Shown one piece after another: positions 41,286 through 50,124 of a stretch of 59,311 bases of DNA (position 1 is the stretch's first letter; every line of letters starts with the position of its first letter). The DNA is from Desulfobacteraceae bacterium. GTDB taxonomy: Bacteria > Desulfobacterota > Desulfobacteria > Desulfobacterales > JAABTS01. The position numbers were made by a program, and so were the translations under genes. Location of the stretch: the NCBI GenBank assembly GCA_011389735.1, contig JAABTS010000013.1, positions 1-59,311 on the forward strand. The letters run 5' to 3'. The notes beneath the pieces were generated by a model. The model was not told where the DNA came from. It saw nothing but the letters and a program-made list of their open reading frames with translations, and did no database searches.

Positions 41286-42074
41286 TTGAAGGAAATGGGA
41301 AAAAAACGGATCGCTCTGGAGGCTCGCCTTAAATCGTGTAACAATGTGATCACCCTGGGAGTTAAAACCAACTTTTCGGACTACGGTTTGGACGCGGTGG
41401 AAATGATTCGGGAGGCCGATAAAATTTATTATCCCACGCCCTTTTACGCGGATTTGTTCGACGCTGTGGGTAAGCCGACGTTTCCCAGTTATCACACATA
41501 CAAATGCGTACAGGATAAAATCAAACAGACCGCCTTGTTTGAGCTGCTTGACGTTCCTCATCCCAGGACGCGCACATTTTACGGAAACCGGAAGAAAGAC
41601 GCCGTTTTGGATTATTTTGAATTTCCGTTTATCGCCAAAGTACCGAGGGGGTCGGCGATGGGCAGGGGAGTTTTTTTAATTCGGAACCGGGCCGAACTAG
41701 ACGCCTATTGCGCTGAAAACAAAGTCGGGTATATTCAGGAGTATCTGGAATCGGACAGGGATATTCGTGTCGTGGTGATTGGGAAAGAAGTGGTTCATGC
41801 TTACTGGCGGATCTCTCGTGAGGGCGAATTCAGGAGCAATGTGGCCTCCGGAGCTATGGTGAGCCTGGATTCGGTTCCCGACGCCGCGATTCAACTGGCG
41901 CGAAATACGGCGGAAAGCTGCCGGTGGGACGATGTGGGAATCGATATCCTGCCATATAACGGCGGCTATTACGTTCTCGAAGCCAATATGAAATATGGTA
42001 AGGAAGGATTTCGAAAAGCAGGGATTGATTATATACGGATGATGGAAGGGCTGATCGAAGATGGCCGGATATGA
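41286..42074 (+). CDS. ATP-grasp ligase, RimK-like
   Basis: A 262-residue ATP-grasp protein: ATP-binding lysines in FPFIAKVPRGSAMGRGVFLI, EYLESDRDIRVVVIGKEVVH, GDIL-like metal site GIDILPYNGGYYVLEANMKY. RimK-type enzymes join an amino acid to a peptide or small molecule carboxylate. The substrate is unknown. Starts possible at TTG 41286 (AGAGGT at 41275-41280) or ATG 41295. The 3' end overlaps the dGTPase gene by 14 bp. Confidence 0.78.
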   Translation: MKEMGKKRIALEARLKSCNNVITLGVKTNFSDYGLDAVEMIREADKIYYPTPFYADLFDAVGKPTFPSYHTYKCVQDKIKQTALFELLDVPHPRTRTFYGNRKKDAVLDYFEFPFIAKVPRGSAMGRGVFLIRNRAELDAYCAENKVGYIQEYLESDRDIRVVVIGKEVVHAYWRISREGEFRSNVASGAMVSLDSVPDAAIQLARNTAESCRWDDVGIDILPYNGGYYVLEANMKYGKEGFRKAGIDYIRMMEGLIEDGRI

Positions 42075-43263
42075 TAACGATCTCGAACAATTGAATGCGA
42101 TCCGGGTCGAATTGGATAACCGGGAGGAAACGGTTTTTTCTCCGTTTGCGACCTTGAGCAGGTCAGGAATACGACGCCGGGTCAATGAATCAGGAGCCGA
42201 TCTTGGATACCGCCAGCATTTTTCTCAAGACGTGGACCGGATTTTACATTCGCTGGCTTATACGCGGTATATCGATAAAACCCAGGTGTTTTATCTAACC
42301 CGGAACGACCATATAACCCATCGGGTTCTCCATGTTCAACTGGTTTCGAAAATCGCCCGGACTATCGGCCGTTTTCTGAGGCTTAACGAAGATCTGATCG
42401 AAGCCGTTTCTCTGGGGCACGATATCGGCCACACGCCTTTTGGACATGACGGGGAAACCATTTTATCGGAATTATGCGAACAGAGCGGCGTCGGTTATTT
42501 TTACCATAGCGTGCAAAGCGTTCAATTTCTTGAAAAGGTAGAACGGAAAGGCCGCGGCTGGAACCTTTGTCTTCAAACCCTGGACGGAATCCTATGCCAT
42601 GACGGAGAAATTCATCAGGAACGGCTCGAACCCGACTCCGAAAAAGATTTCATCCGATTGGATGAAGAGATCAGGCGGAAAAGAGCGAATCCCGGTACTC
42701 AACTTCGCCCAATGACTCTCGAAGGATGTGTCATGAGGTTTGCGGACACGATCAGCTATATCGGCAGGGATATTGAAGACGCAATCCGGCTCCGGATAAT
42801 CAAACGCAGCGATATTCCCGAATCGTGCGTCAAACACCTCGGCGATTCGAACGGCGCGATAGTTTTCAATCTCGTCACGGATGTTATCCGAAACAGTATC
42901 GGGAAACCGTATATCGCTTTCAGCCCTCAAATATCGGAATCTCTCAAAACGCTCAAAAAATTCAATATGGAGGCTATTTATCAAAACCCCTCCATAAAAC
43001 CCCATACATCGCTTATCAGGGATAATTTCAGGAGAATGTTTGAAACCTTTTCAGCGGATATTGAACAAAATCATTTTGACTCCGTCATATACGCCGGATT
43101 CCTCGAAAATATGGCCCCATCCTATGTCGAGGGGCATGATGTCAGGGAAATCGTAAGAGATTTTATCGCCGGAATGACGGACCGCTACTTTTTGGAGCAG
43201 TGCCCGGACCATATGCGGCCTGCTTATCGGATGGTTCCCGGAAACGAAGGGCCGGAAAAATGA
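42061..43263 (+). CDS. dgt: dGTP triphosphohydrolase family (HD domain)
   Basis: A 400-residue HD-domain phosphohydrolase. The metal site is THRVLH, then GHDIGHTPFGHDGE with the HD pair, and a later MRFADTISYIGRDIEDA Asp; RVNESGADLGYRQHFSQDVD at the start is typical. The family hydrolyses dGTP or other dNTPs to nucleoside and triphosphate, limiting dNTP pools. Length fits the shorter group that lacks the E. coli extension. It overlaps the genes on both sides (14 bp and 4 bp), so all three are co-transcribed. Confidence 0.88.
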   Translation: MAGYDNDLEQLNAIRVELDNREETVFSPFATLSRSGIRRRVNESGADLGYRQHFSQDVDRILHSLAYTRYIDKTQVFYLTRNDHITHRVLHVQLVSKIARTIGRFLRLNEDLIEAVSLGHDIGHTPFGHDGETILSELCEQSGVGYFYHSVQSVQFLEKVERKGRGWNLCLQTLDGILCHDGEIHQERLEPDSEKDFIRLDEEIRRKRANPGTQLRPMTLEGCVMRFADTISYIGRDIEDAIRLRIIKRSDIPESCVKHLGDSNGAIVFNLVTDVIRNSIGKPYIAFSPQISESLKTLKKFNMEAIYQNPSIKPHTSLIRDNFRRMFETFSADIEQNHFDSVIYAGFLENMAPSYVEGHDVREIVRDFIAGMTDRYFLEQCPDHMRPAYRMVPGNEGPEK

Positions 43264-44009
43264 ACATGACCTATGAGGAACGAAAATACCGCAATCTTGT
43301 TCGGAATTCAGACGGGTCGGGTTTTCGGTTGGTGGTCAAGGAAACGGACCTGCTTATCCACGCTCCTCGGGATCTGGAGGCGGTTGCGAAAGAATCGGTT
43401 CTGCAATGCAGGGGGTATATTGAATCATACATCAGGCGGTTTCCTGAGTTTGCAAGAGCGCTTACGCCCTGGCGCGTTGACGGACTGGAGCCGCCTGTTA
43501 TTCATGAGATGGCGGAGGCGGGCTGGAAAGCGAAAGTGGGGCCCATGGCCGCAGTGGCGGGCGTTGTAGCGCAGTACGTGGGAAACGGCTTGACGGCTAA
43601 TGGTGGAACCGATGTCATTGTCGAAAACGGCGGCGATATATTTATTCATTCGTCCAGCCCGGTTCTGATCGGCGTATTCGCTGGAAAATCGCCTCTCAAT
43701 ATGAAGCTGGGAATTAAAATCCATTCCATGTCAAATGCAATGGGTGTTTGCACCTCTTCGGGGACGCTGGGGCATTCACTTAGTTTTGGCGGAGCTGATG
43801 CGGCGTGCGTTATGTCGGAATCCTGCGCGCTGGCGGACGCATCGGCCACCGCGGTCGGCAACCGGGTAAAAACGGAACGGGATATTCCCTCCGCAATCGA
43901 TTTTGGCAAAAGTATTCAAGGCGTTACCGGGATTTTAATCATTAAGGGTGAAAAAATGGGAGCGTGGGGGGATTTCGAGATAGCTCCTCTAAGTGGAAAA
44001 AAAGGTTGA
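43260..44009 (+). CDS. UPF0280 family protein (ApbE-like fold)
   Basis: A 249-residue protein with the UPF0280 pattern: YRNLVRNSDGSGFRLVVKET, GPMAAVAGVVAQYVGNGLTA, GTDVIVENGGDIFIHSSSPV, GVCTSSGTLGHSLSFGGADA. The family is related to the FAD-binding ApbE superfamily but has no established reaction. ATG 43260 overlaps the preceding stop (ATGA). It ends the operon with ATP-grasp and dGTPase genes. Confidence 0.85.
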   Translation: MNMTYEERKYRNLVRNSDGSGFRLVVKETDLLIHAPRDLEAVAKESVLQCRGYIESYIRRFPEFARALTPWRVDGLEPPVIHEMAEAGWKAKVGPMAAVAGVVAQYVGNGLTANGGTDVIVENGGDIFIHSSSPVLIGVFAGKSPLNMKLGIKIHSMSNAMGVCTSSGTLGHSLSFGGADAACVMSESCALADASATAVGNRVKTERDIPSAIDFGKSIQGVTGILIIKGEKMGAWGDFEIAPLSGKKG

Positions 44010-44147
44010 GTTTTTTAGCTGAAAATAGTAAATAAATATTCCTGTTCAATTCAATTGATATCATTGGGATACAGGTTTTTCAGATATTATGGTTCGGAAG
44101 GATAGGGGGAGGAGATAATGCAGGTCGTATCTCTCCGACCGATATAT

Positions 44148-44250
44148 ATTTTCAGAAATTAAATTTCATAAGGCGGCGGCCTGGGAGCATTCTGTTCGTA
44201 TATTCCAGGCCGACAACGCGGTGAAATTCGATTTCTGGAAGACTATAACA
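44148..44250 (-). repeat. Family A palindromic element, complete
   Basis: TTTTCAGAAATTAAATTTCA, AAGGCGGCGGCCTGGGAGCA, TATTCCAGGCCGACAACGCG, GTGAAATTCGATTTCTGGAA, GACTATAA: a full copy in minus orientation. In the core GGCCTGGGA/TTCCAGGCC keeps pairing although it differs from the usual GGCCCGGGA, a compensated change. Confidence 0.85.
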
Positions 44251-44348
44251 CACTGAGATTTCATATATGAAAGGTTATGGAACGTTTATCGACGATCGTT
44301 TTTGGTCGGGAAGACTTTGGTTGTTTTACAAGAGATGCGGATTTTGAT

Positions 44349-44455
44349 ACAGGTTTTCGGAAATCAAATATTACAAGGCGTCGGGCATGGGAAAACGGTG
44401 TTCGTACAATCCCTGGCCGGCGACACGTGGAAATTGGATTTCCGGAGTCTTATAG
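44349..44455 (-). repeat. Family A palindromic element, complete
   Basis: TACAGGTTTTCGGAAATCAA at one end and GATTTCCGGAGTCTTATAG at the other, with core GGGCATGGGAAA/CAATCCCTGGCC. It is the second copy in the same orientation in the 551-bp gap before lapA. The rest of the gap shows no gene. Confidence 0.85.
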
Positions 44456-44560
44456 AAGATCCGGACAACGTTTCTTTGAACCTGGCGCCTCAATAGGACG
44501 GGGAGAGATCAGGCGTTACGTATCTTAATTTTCTCTTAATTTTCAGGGGGGGAGAACGAC

Positions 44561-44980
44561 ATGAGAAATTTTAAACTCGGTTTTGCTGGATTGCTGATTA
44601 TTGTTTTTGGGTGGATCTACTGGAAGAATAAAGAATTTTTTGATCAAACGGAGGATATTGTTCTTCTCCAGATGAATTATACAACCCCGCAGCTTCCATA
44701 TTGGACGTTTTTCCTGGTGTTATTCGTACTTGGATTTCTGGTGGCCTGGTTTTTCAGCCTGATCTATCGAATGAAGCTGAAAAAGAACATAAAAACGATG
44801 AATCGAACCATTGAGAGCCAGAAAGAAAAGATATCCGAACTTGAAAGCGAACTTGAACTGATGCAGGGCGGTCTTTCCGGAGGCGGCATGTCGTCTTCGA
44901 GCGAGGAGAGTTACGATGAGCCGTTATCGAACAAGGAAATCGTCTACACCCGGGAAGGCAAGGCCGACGAAGAATCGTAG
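44561..44980 (+). CDS. LapA-domain (DUF1049) membrane protein
   Basis: A 139-residue inner-membrane protein with two membrane segments (about 7-23 and 48-68), a coiled coil (70-105: NRTIESQKEKISELESELEL) and an acidic, Ser/Gly-rich tail. This is the LapA/YciS plan; E. coli LapA helps control LPS synthesis through LapB and LpxC. Such a link is only inferred here, with lpxC in the same window but 12 kb away. GGGGGAG lies before the ATG. It is 12 bp upstream of mutS. Confidence 0.8.
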   Translation: MRNFKLGFAGLLIIVFGWIYWKNKEFFDQTEDIVLLQMNYTTPQLPYWTFFLVLFVLGFLVAWFFSLIYRMKLKKNIKTMNRTIESQKEKISELESELELMQGGLSGGGMSSSSEESYDEPLSNKEIVYTREGKADEES

Positions 44981-44992
44981 ACATGTGCAGAC

Positions 44993-47620
44993 ATGAGCGG
45001 CGCCTTGAAAGAGACCCCGATGATCCGGCAGTACTTGTCCATCAAGGAGAAGTACGCGGACGCCATATTATTTTTCAGAATGGGGGATTTTTACGAGATG
45101 TTTTTCGAGGATGCCGAGATTGCGTCGCGTATCCTCGAAATCACTCTCACGTCTAGAAACAAGAACGACCAATCGCCGATCCCCATGTGCGGCGTTCCGG
45201 TTCGGGCGGCGCAGGCATATATCGCCCGCCTTATTTCAAACGGCCGGAAAGTGGCTGTTTGCGAACAGATCGAAGATCCCGCCGCTGCAAAAGGGATCGT
45301 GAAACGGGAAGTAGTGCGGCTCATTACGCCCGGCATGATCGTTGAAAATGAGCTGCTGGATTCAAAATCCAACAACTATATCCTTTCCATAGGAAAATTC
45401 AAAGAGAGCTACGGGCTTGCGTGGATAGACATTTCCACGGGAACTTTCCAGCTCGCTGAACTCGACGCCGATGCTTCGCCTTCCGATGAAATATTGCGTA
45501 TCGCTCCCAGCGAAATTCTGGCCTCCGAATCGATGCGGGACGATCAGGCGTTAAAGGTGGTTCTCCAGGAACCGCCGCATCTTCCATACACTTTTATTGA
45601 ATCCAAATATTACGATTACCAGGATGCTCGGGAGCGTTTGACCGGGCAGTTCAAGACGGTCTCGTTAGAAGGGTTCGGCTGTGAGTCCATGAGGGCCGGC
45701 GTCGGCGCGGCCGGCGCTCTTCTTTACCACATCCGGGACACCCAAAAACAGGATGTCGATCATATAACCTCCATTGAGACATGCCGTTTCAGCCGTTTCA
45801 TGCTGGTGGACGACCTAAGCGTCCGCAATCTCGAATTGATTCGGAACCTTCACACCGGTTCCCGTAAAGGCTCCCTGCTGGGAACTCTCGATCAAACTAT
45901 CACCGCCATGGGAAGCAGGCTGATGAAACGATGGATTCGCTATCCGCTCAAAGACGCCGAATCCATTCGCACGCGGCTGAACGCAGTCAAGGAGGCCGGG
46001 GAGAATATTCAAAAGACACGAGAAATACGGACCTTGTTAAAATCCGTGTCTGATCTGGAGCGTCTTACAAGCCGGATCGCCATGAGCTACGCAAACGCCA
46101 GGGAGCTTCTGGCCTTGAAACGGTCATTGGAAAGTGCGCCGGAAATCGTTCAACGGATTTCATCGTTTCATTCTCCGCTATATGTTTTTGATCTGGATTC
46201 GGGGCCTTTCACGGAAATTGCTGAAATCATCGAGTCGGCGATCAGCGAGGATGCGCCTCAAACGATCAATGAAGGCGGGATTATCCGGGAAGGATACAAT
46301 CCTGAACTGGACGCGCTGATCCGGATCAGCCGGGACGGAAAGGGAGAGCTGCTAAAGCTGGAACAAAAGGAACGCCGCGCAACCGGAATCAATACGTTGA
46401 AGGTGCGATACAACAAAGTTTTCGGCTATTATATCGAAGCCCCCAAATCCCAGTCCCATAAAATTCCCGAACATTATATACGAAAACAGACGCTTGTGAA
46501 TTCAGAACGTTACATGACGGAAGAGCTGAAACGATTCGAGGAAACCGTCATGAACGCTCAGGAAAAGCGCGTGTCACTGGAATTTGATATTTTTACGGAA
46601 GTAAGACATACGATTGTTCAGCGAAGCGGTATATTGAGAAAACTCGCCGATTTTATAGCGAGCGTGGATTGTCTCCTTAACCTGGCGGAAATAGCCCAAT
46701 TAAACGGCTATACATGCCCGGAAATCGTCACCGACGGATCGTTGTTCATTGAGGACGGCAGGCATCCGGTGGTGGAAAAAATGATCACCGGCGAACGGTT
46801 TGTACCGAACACAATTCGATTGGACGGAGAAGAAAACCGGATATTGATTATCACGGGGCCCAATATGGCCGGGAAATCCACTATTTTAAGACAGACGGCG
46901 ATTTTGGCGATCATGGCGCATATGGGTTCTTTTGTGCCGGCGGCGAATGCGAAAATCAGTATTATCGATCGCATTTTTACTCGTGTCGGAGCGTTGGACA
47001 ATCTGTCCCAGGGCCAGAGTACGTTCATGGTCGAAATGCAGGAGACCGCCAATATTCTGCATAATGCGACACCGCAAAGTCTGGTGGTTATGGATGAAAT
47101 CGGAAGGGGGACAAGCACCTATGACGGGATCAGCATCGCATGGGCCGTGGTGGAACACCTTCACGACTTGAAAGGCAAAGGCGTTAAAACCCTGTTCGCG
47201 ACGCATTACCATGAGTTGACGGAACTTTCAGAAAGACTAACGGGAGTTCAAAACTTCAATATCGCGATTAAAGAATACAAAGACGAAATCATATTTTTAC
47301 GAAAACTGGTTGAGGGAGGAACCAATAAAAGTTACGGAGTTCAGGTGGCCCGGCTTGCAGGTATTCCCGAAAATGTCGTCAATCGCGCCAAAAAAGTGCT
47401 GACCGATGTAGAAGCCGAAAAATCGATTCCGCCGGGTCAAAGCCAAAACACAATCAATGAACCGGATAAAGGGTATATTCAACTGGATTTGTTTGAGAAT
47501 CCGGCTCAGGTCATTGTCGATGAAATACAAAATCTGGATCTTACAATCATGACTCCCCTTGAAGCCATGAACCGTCTTAACGAAATGAAGAAAAAAATAA
47601 GCGAGTTCAATTTAAATTAA
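44993..47620 (+). CDS. mutS: DNA mismatch repair protein MutS
   Basis: An 875-residue MutS: mismatch-recognition domain with the Phe-x-Glu motif in FFRMGDFYEMFFEDA, connector, lever/clamp region (NTLKVRYNKVFGYYIEAPKS), and ATPase with Walker A GPNMAGKST (about residue 622), Walker B VVMDEIGRGTSTYDG and FATHYHELTEL. It recognises mismatches and starts repair with MutL (not in the window). Length is standard. Simple-repeat tracts such as those around it are a known substrate class for slippage and mismatch repair. Confidence 0.97.
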   Translation: MSGALKETPMIRQYLSIKEKYADAILFFRMGDFYEMFFEDAEIASRILEITLTSRNKNDQSPIPMCGVPVRAAQAYIARLISNGRKVAVCEQIEDPAAAKGIVKREVVRLITPGMIVENELLDSKSNNYILSIGKFKESYGLAWIDISTGTFQLAELDADASPSDEILRIAPSEILASESMRDDQALKVVLQEPPHLPYTFIESKYYDYQDARERLTGQFKTVSLEGFGCESMRAGVGAAGALLYHIRDTQKQDVDHITSIETCRFSRFMLVDDLSVRNLELIRNLHTGSRKGSLLGTLDQTITAMGSRLMKRWIRYPLKDAESIRTRLNAVKEAGENIQKTREIRTLLKSVSDLERLTSRIAMSYANARELLALKRSLESAPEIVQRISSFHSPLYVFDLDSGPFTEIAEIIESAISEDAPQTINEGGIIREGYNPELDALIRISRDGKGELLKLEQKERRATGINTLKVRYNKVFGYYIEAPKSQSHKIPEHYIRKQTLVNSERYMTEELKRFEETVMNAQEKRVSLEFDIFTEVRHTIVQRSGILRKLADFIASVDCLLNLAEIAQLNGYTCPEIVTDGSLFIEDGRHPVVEKMITGERFVPNTIRLDGEENRILIITGPNMAGKSTILRQTAILAIMAHMGSFVPAANAKISIIDRIFTRVGALDNLSQGQSTFMVEMQETANILHNATPQSLVVMDEIGRGTSTYDGISIAWAVVEHLHDLKGKGVKTLFATHYHELTELSERLTGVQNFNIAIKEYKDEIIFLRKLVEGGTNKSYGVQVARLAGIPENVVNRAKKVLTDVEAEKSIPPGQSQNTINEPDKGYIQLDLFENPAQVIVDEIQNLDLTIMTPLEAMNRLNEMKKKISEFNLN

Positions 47621-47695
47621 ATCGGATCGTTCAAAATACTGCTCCTCCCCTATTGACTTATCTGATTATTTCCTTGAAAAAAGATAATCGCTTTC

Positions 47696-47857
47696 GGCAT
47701 CTTTCAAAAAGGCGCCAAAGTAGTTTACACTTTTCCAATACAGAAATCAGGATTAATCTCACACAAAGACACGAAGGCGCAAAGAAATGAAGACTTTGTG
47801 TTCTTTGTGCCTTTGTGTGAAAACCATAAAAGTGTAAACTGATCAATGAAGGATGCC
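47696..47857. mobile_element. Family C MITE-like element C2 with CACAAAG hairpin cargo
   Basis: The left end GGCATCTTTCAAAAAGG...AGTTTACACTT and the inverted right end (AAGTGTAAACTGATCAATGA, AGGATGCC) are matching termini. They are flanked by an exact 8-bp direct repeat TCGCTTTC at 47688-47695 and 47858-47865. The interior is a hairpin (47759-47819): CACACAAAGACACGAAGGCG against CTTTGTGCCTTTGTGTG. No coding region. It lies directly before a family A element. Confidence 0.88.
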
Positions 47858-47865
47858 TCGCTTTC

Positions 47866-47970
47866 GATAGTTTTCAGATAATTAATTTCACTGTTTTGTC
47901 GGCCTTGGATATACGAATAATATTATCCCATGCCTGCCGTCTTGCGAAATAAAATTCTTTAAAAACTGGA
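47866..47970 (+). repeat. Family A palindromic element, complete
   Basis: GATAGTTTTCAGATAATTAA, GTTTTGTCGGCCTTGGATAT, TATTATCCCATGCCTGCCGT, GCGAAATAAAATTCTTTAAA. It starts at the right target repeat of element C2, so C2 may have inserted at the edge of this A element. Confidence 0.85.
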
Positions 47971-48339
47971 ATATTGCATTTAATCCATTGAAACTGTTCG
48001 TTGAAAATACTATAATGAGGTTTGGTTGCAACGCTGGTTGAAAATCTTAACCATAGCCGGGGCTTGAGAGGGCAAGTTTTTTTAACAGGCGTTTAGCTAT
48101 GCGAGATGCGAGATCCGGATCTCTGAAAACCGATTGATCCCTTTGAAAACGAGTCGTCCGGAAAAAACGGATATCGAAACACGGCGATATTTCGGGAATG
48201 TTTTGGTTGCATATTTATCTGAGCACGAAACCGCGATCAGAGATCGAACACCGTTTCGGCGGTTCCGAGGACATTTTGACAGAACGGCGGTCTCATTTCG
48301 GGACAGGCTCTGAACAACGCCCGGCGGCGTAAAAATAAA
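47971..48339. other. Intergenic region without recognised gene
   Basis: I see no tRNA, riboswitch or open frame of note in this 369-bp stretch upstream of the amidase. A perfect palindrome GAGATCCGGATCTC lies at 48109-48122, preceded by GCGAGATGCGAGATCC. No convincing promoter was identified. Confidence 0.5.
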
Positions 48340-50109
48340 ATGATGAAACGAATATTTATCTTAATGGTTATCGGTTGTATCTTTTCCGTTGCGGCTCCCG
48401 AAAGCGTTTTAGCCGAATCGGCGGACGCTGTTTATTTCAAGGCTGAAGCCTGTTACCTGTCTCTTTTGAAAACCCCGGAAAAGCTACAATATCGCGACAA
48501 CTGGTTTCCTTGTATCGACCAGTTTGAAAACGCCTACAAAGCGGACCCCAGGGGGCCTTACGCCGCCGCAGCTCTTTATATGACCGGAAAATTGTTCCAG
48601 GAATTATATCATATTTCCTATAAAAAGTCGGACAAGGATAAGGCTGTAGAACATTATAAAAAAATCATACAACGTTATTCAAAAAGCGATTACGTCAAAA
48701 AAGCTCGCGAAGGACTCATTGAGATGAGCGGCGCTGACGATATTTCGAAAATTTTAAATGACAATCCGGAAAAAAAAGTCAGAAAAGAAATGTTCAAGGC
48801 GTCGAAGGCAAATTATAAAAAGCGGGCTCAAGATTATTCCGGTAATAAAAAAGACAGTTATAGCAAACCGTCTTATGCAAAGCCCGAATACGTTCCTGAT
48901 TCCGGGAAAAAAATACATATCACCGGTCTTCGGGTCTGGTCTAATCCAAGCTATACGCGGGTGGTCATTGACGCCGACGGCAATACCGCTTACACCCATC
49001 GCCTCCTGGATGAAGATCCTTCTATCAACAAACCCAAACGGCTATATATCGATTTTGATAACAGCATTTTGAATAAAGACGTTGAAAATATCGTTTCCAT
49101 CAATGACGATATGCTCAAAACCGCCCGTGCGGCTCAAAACGACCCAAGCTCGGTAAGAGTCGTTATAGATATTAAATCTTTTGAAACCTACAAGATATTT
49201 TCCCTCAGGAATCCATCGAGAACCATTATTGACGTGTGGGGAACCGGTTCCGGAACCAACTTTGCTTCCGCCGGGAACGTGAAAAAGAAGGTGGTTCCGG
49301 TGAAACCCAAAAAAGAGATAAAAACGCTTTCGAATCCTGAATTCAATAAATCCGTTAAGGAAGCCAGGGTGGACGATCTTGCGGACCAGCTTAATTTAGG
49401 GGTGCGAAGAATCGTTATTGATCCGGGACACGGGGGACGTGATGTCGGTGCGGTCGGATATGGAATTTATGAAAAGGATATTGTGCTTTCCATCGCCAGG
49501 CGTTTAAAGCGTGAAATCGAAGGCCGTCTTAAAGGCTGCGAGGTCATTATGACACGCAGCTCGGATGTTTTTCTGGGGTTGGAAGAACGAACCGCCATCG
49601 CCAACACCCAAAATGCGGATTTGTTCCTTTCCCTGCATACAAACGCTCATCAAAACAAGAACGCATATGGTGTGGAAACCTATTTTCTAAACCTTGCCGA
49701 CGACGATGAATCCAAGATGGTTGCGAAGCGTGAGAACGCAGCTACAAGCAGAAACCTGAGCGACCTTGAAGCTATCCTGCTCGATTTAATTCAAACCACC
49801 AAAATCAATGAATCCAGTCATGTTGCGGCTCATGTTCAGCGGAGCATGTGTAAGCGGCTGGAGGGTAAATATTCCAAAATAAAGAACAAAGGGGTAAAAC
49901 GCGCACCGTTTTATGTGCTGATCGGTGCAAACATGCCTTCCATATTGATTGAGACCTCGTTTATCAGTAACCAACGGGAATGTAAACGGCTGATGGATTC
50001 GAAATATCAGGAGCAGCTTGCGAGGGGAATCGTCGAGGGGATAATCAATTATCTTCGTGCGCGAGGCCCGACCGCGTTCAATCGCTCTACGAAAGGCCGG
50101 AGCAGTTAA
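48340..50109 (+). CDS. N-acetylmuramoyl-L-alanine amidase (AmiC type)
   Basis: A 589-residue periplasmic peptidoglycan amidase. Signal peptide (1-26, ending VLAES), a TPR-like helical region (about 28-140), a Lys-rich linker, an AMIN domain (about 190-305: IHITGLRVWSNPSYTRVVID) and a C-terminal amidase_3 domain. The latter has zinc ligands in VIDPGHGGRDVGA (His), E of YEKDIVLSIA, SLHTNAHQN (His) and the catalytic Glu in ILIETSFISN. It cleaves the bond between MurNAc and stem peptide during cell division. The N-terminal TPR-like region is an addition to the E. coli plan. Two ATGs start it; no strong ribosome site. Confidence 0.92.
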   Translation: MMKRIFILMVIGCIFSVAAPESVLAESADAVYFKAEACYLSLLKTPEKLQYRDNWFPCIDQFENAYKADPRGPYAAAALYMTGKLFQELYHISYKKSDKDKAVEHYKKIIQRYSKSDYVKKAREGLIEMSGADDISKILNDNPEKKVRKEMFKASKANYKKRAQDYSGNKKDSYSKPSYAKPEYVPDSGKKIHITGLRVWSNPSYTRVVIDADGNTAYTHRLLDEDPSINKPKRLYIDFDNSILNKDVENIVSINDDMLKTARAAQNDPSSVRVVIDIKSFETYKIFSLRNPSRTIIDVWGTGSGTNFASAGNVKKKVVPVKPKKEIKTLSNPEFNKSVKEARVDDLADQLNLGVRRIVIDPGHGGRDVGAVGYGIYEKDIVLSIARRLKREIEGRLKGCEVIMTRSSDVFLGLEERTAIANTQNADLFLSLHTNAHQNKNAYGVETYFLNLADDDESKMVAKRENAATSRNLSDLEAILLDLIQTTKINESSHVAAHVQRSMCKRLEGKYSKIKNKGVKRAPFYVLIGANMPSILIETSFISNQRECKRLMDSKYQEQLARGIVEGIINYLRARGPTAFNRSTKGRSS

Positions 50110-50124
50110 AGCTTCCTGCGATTG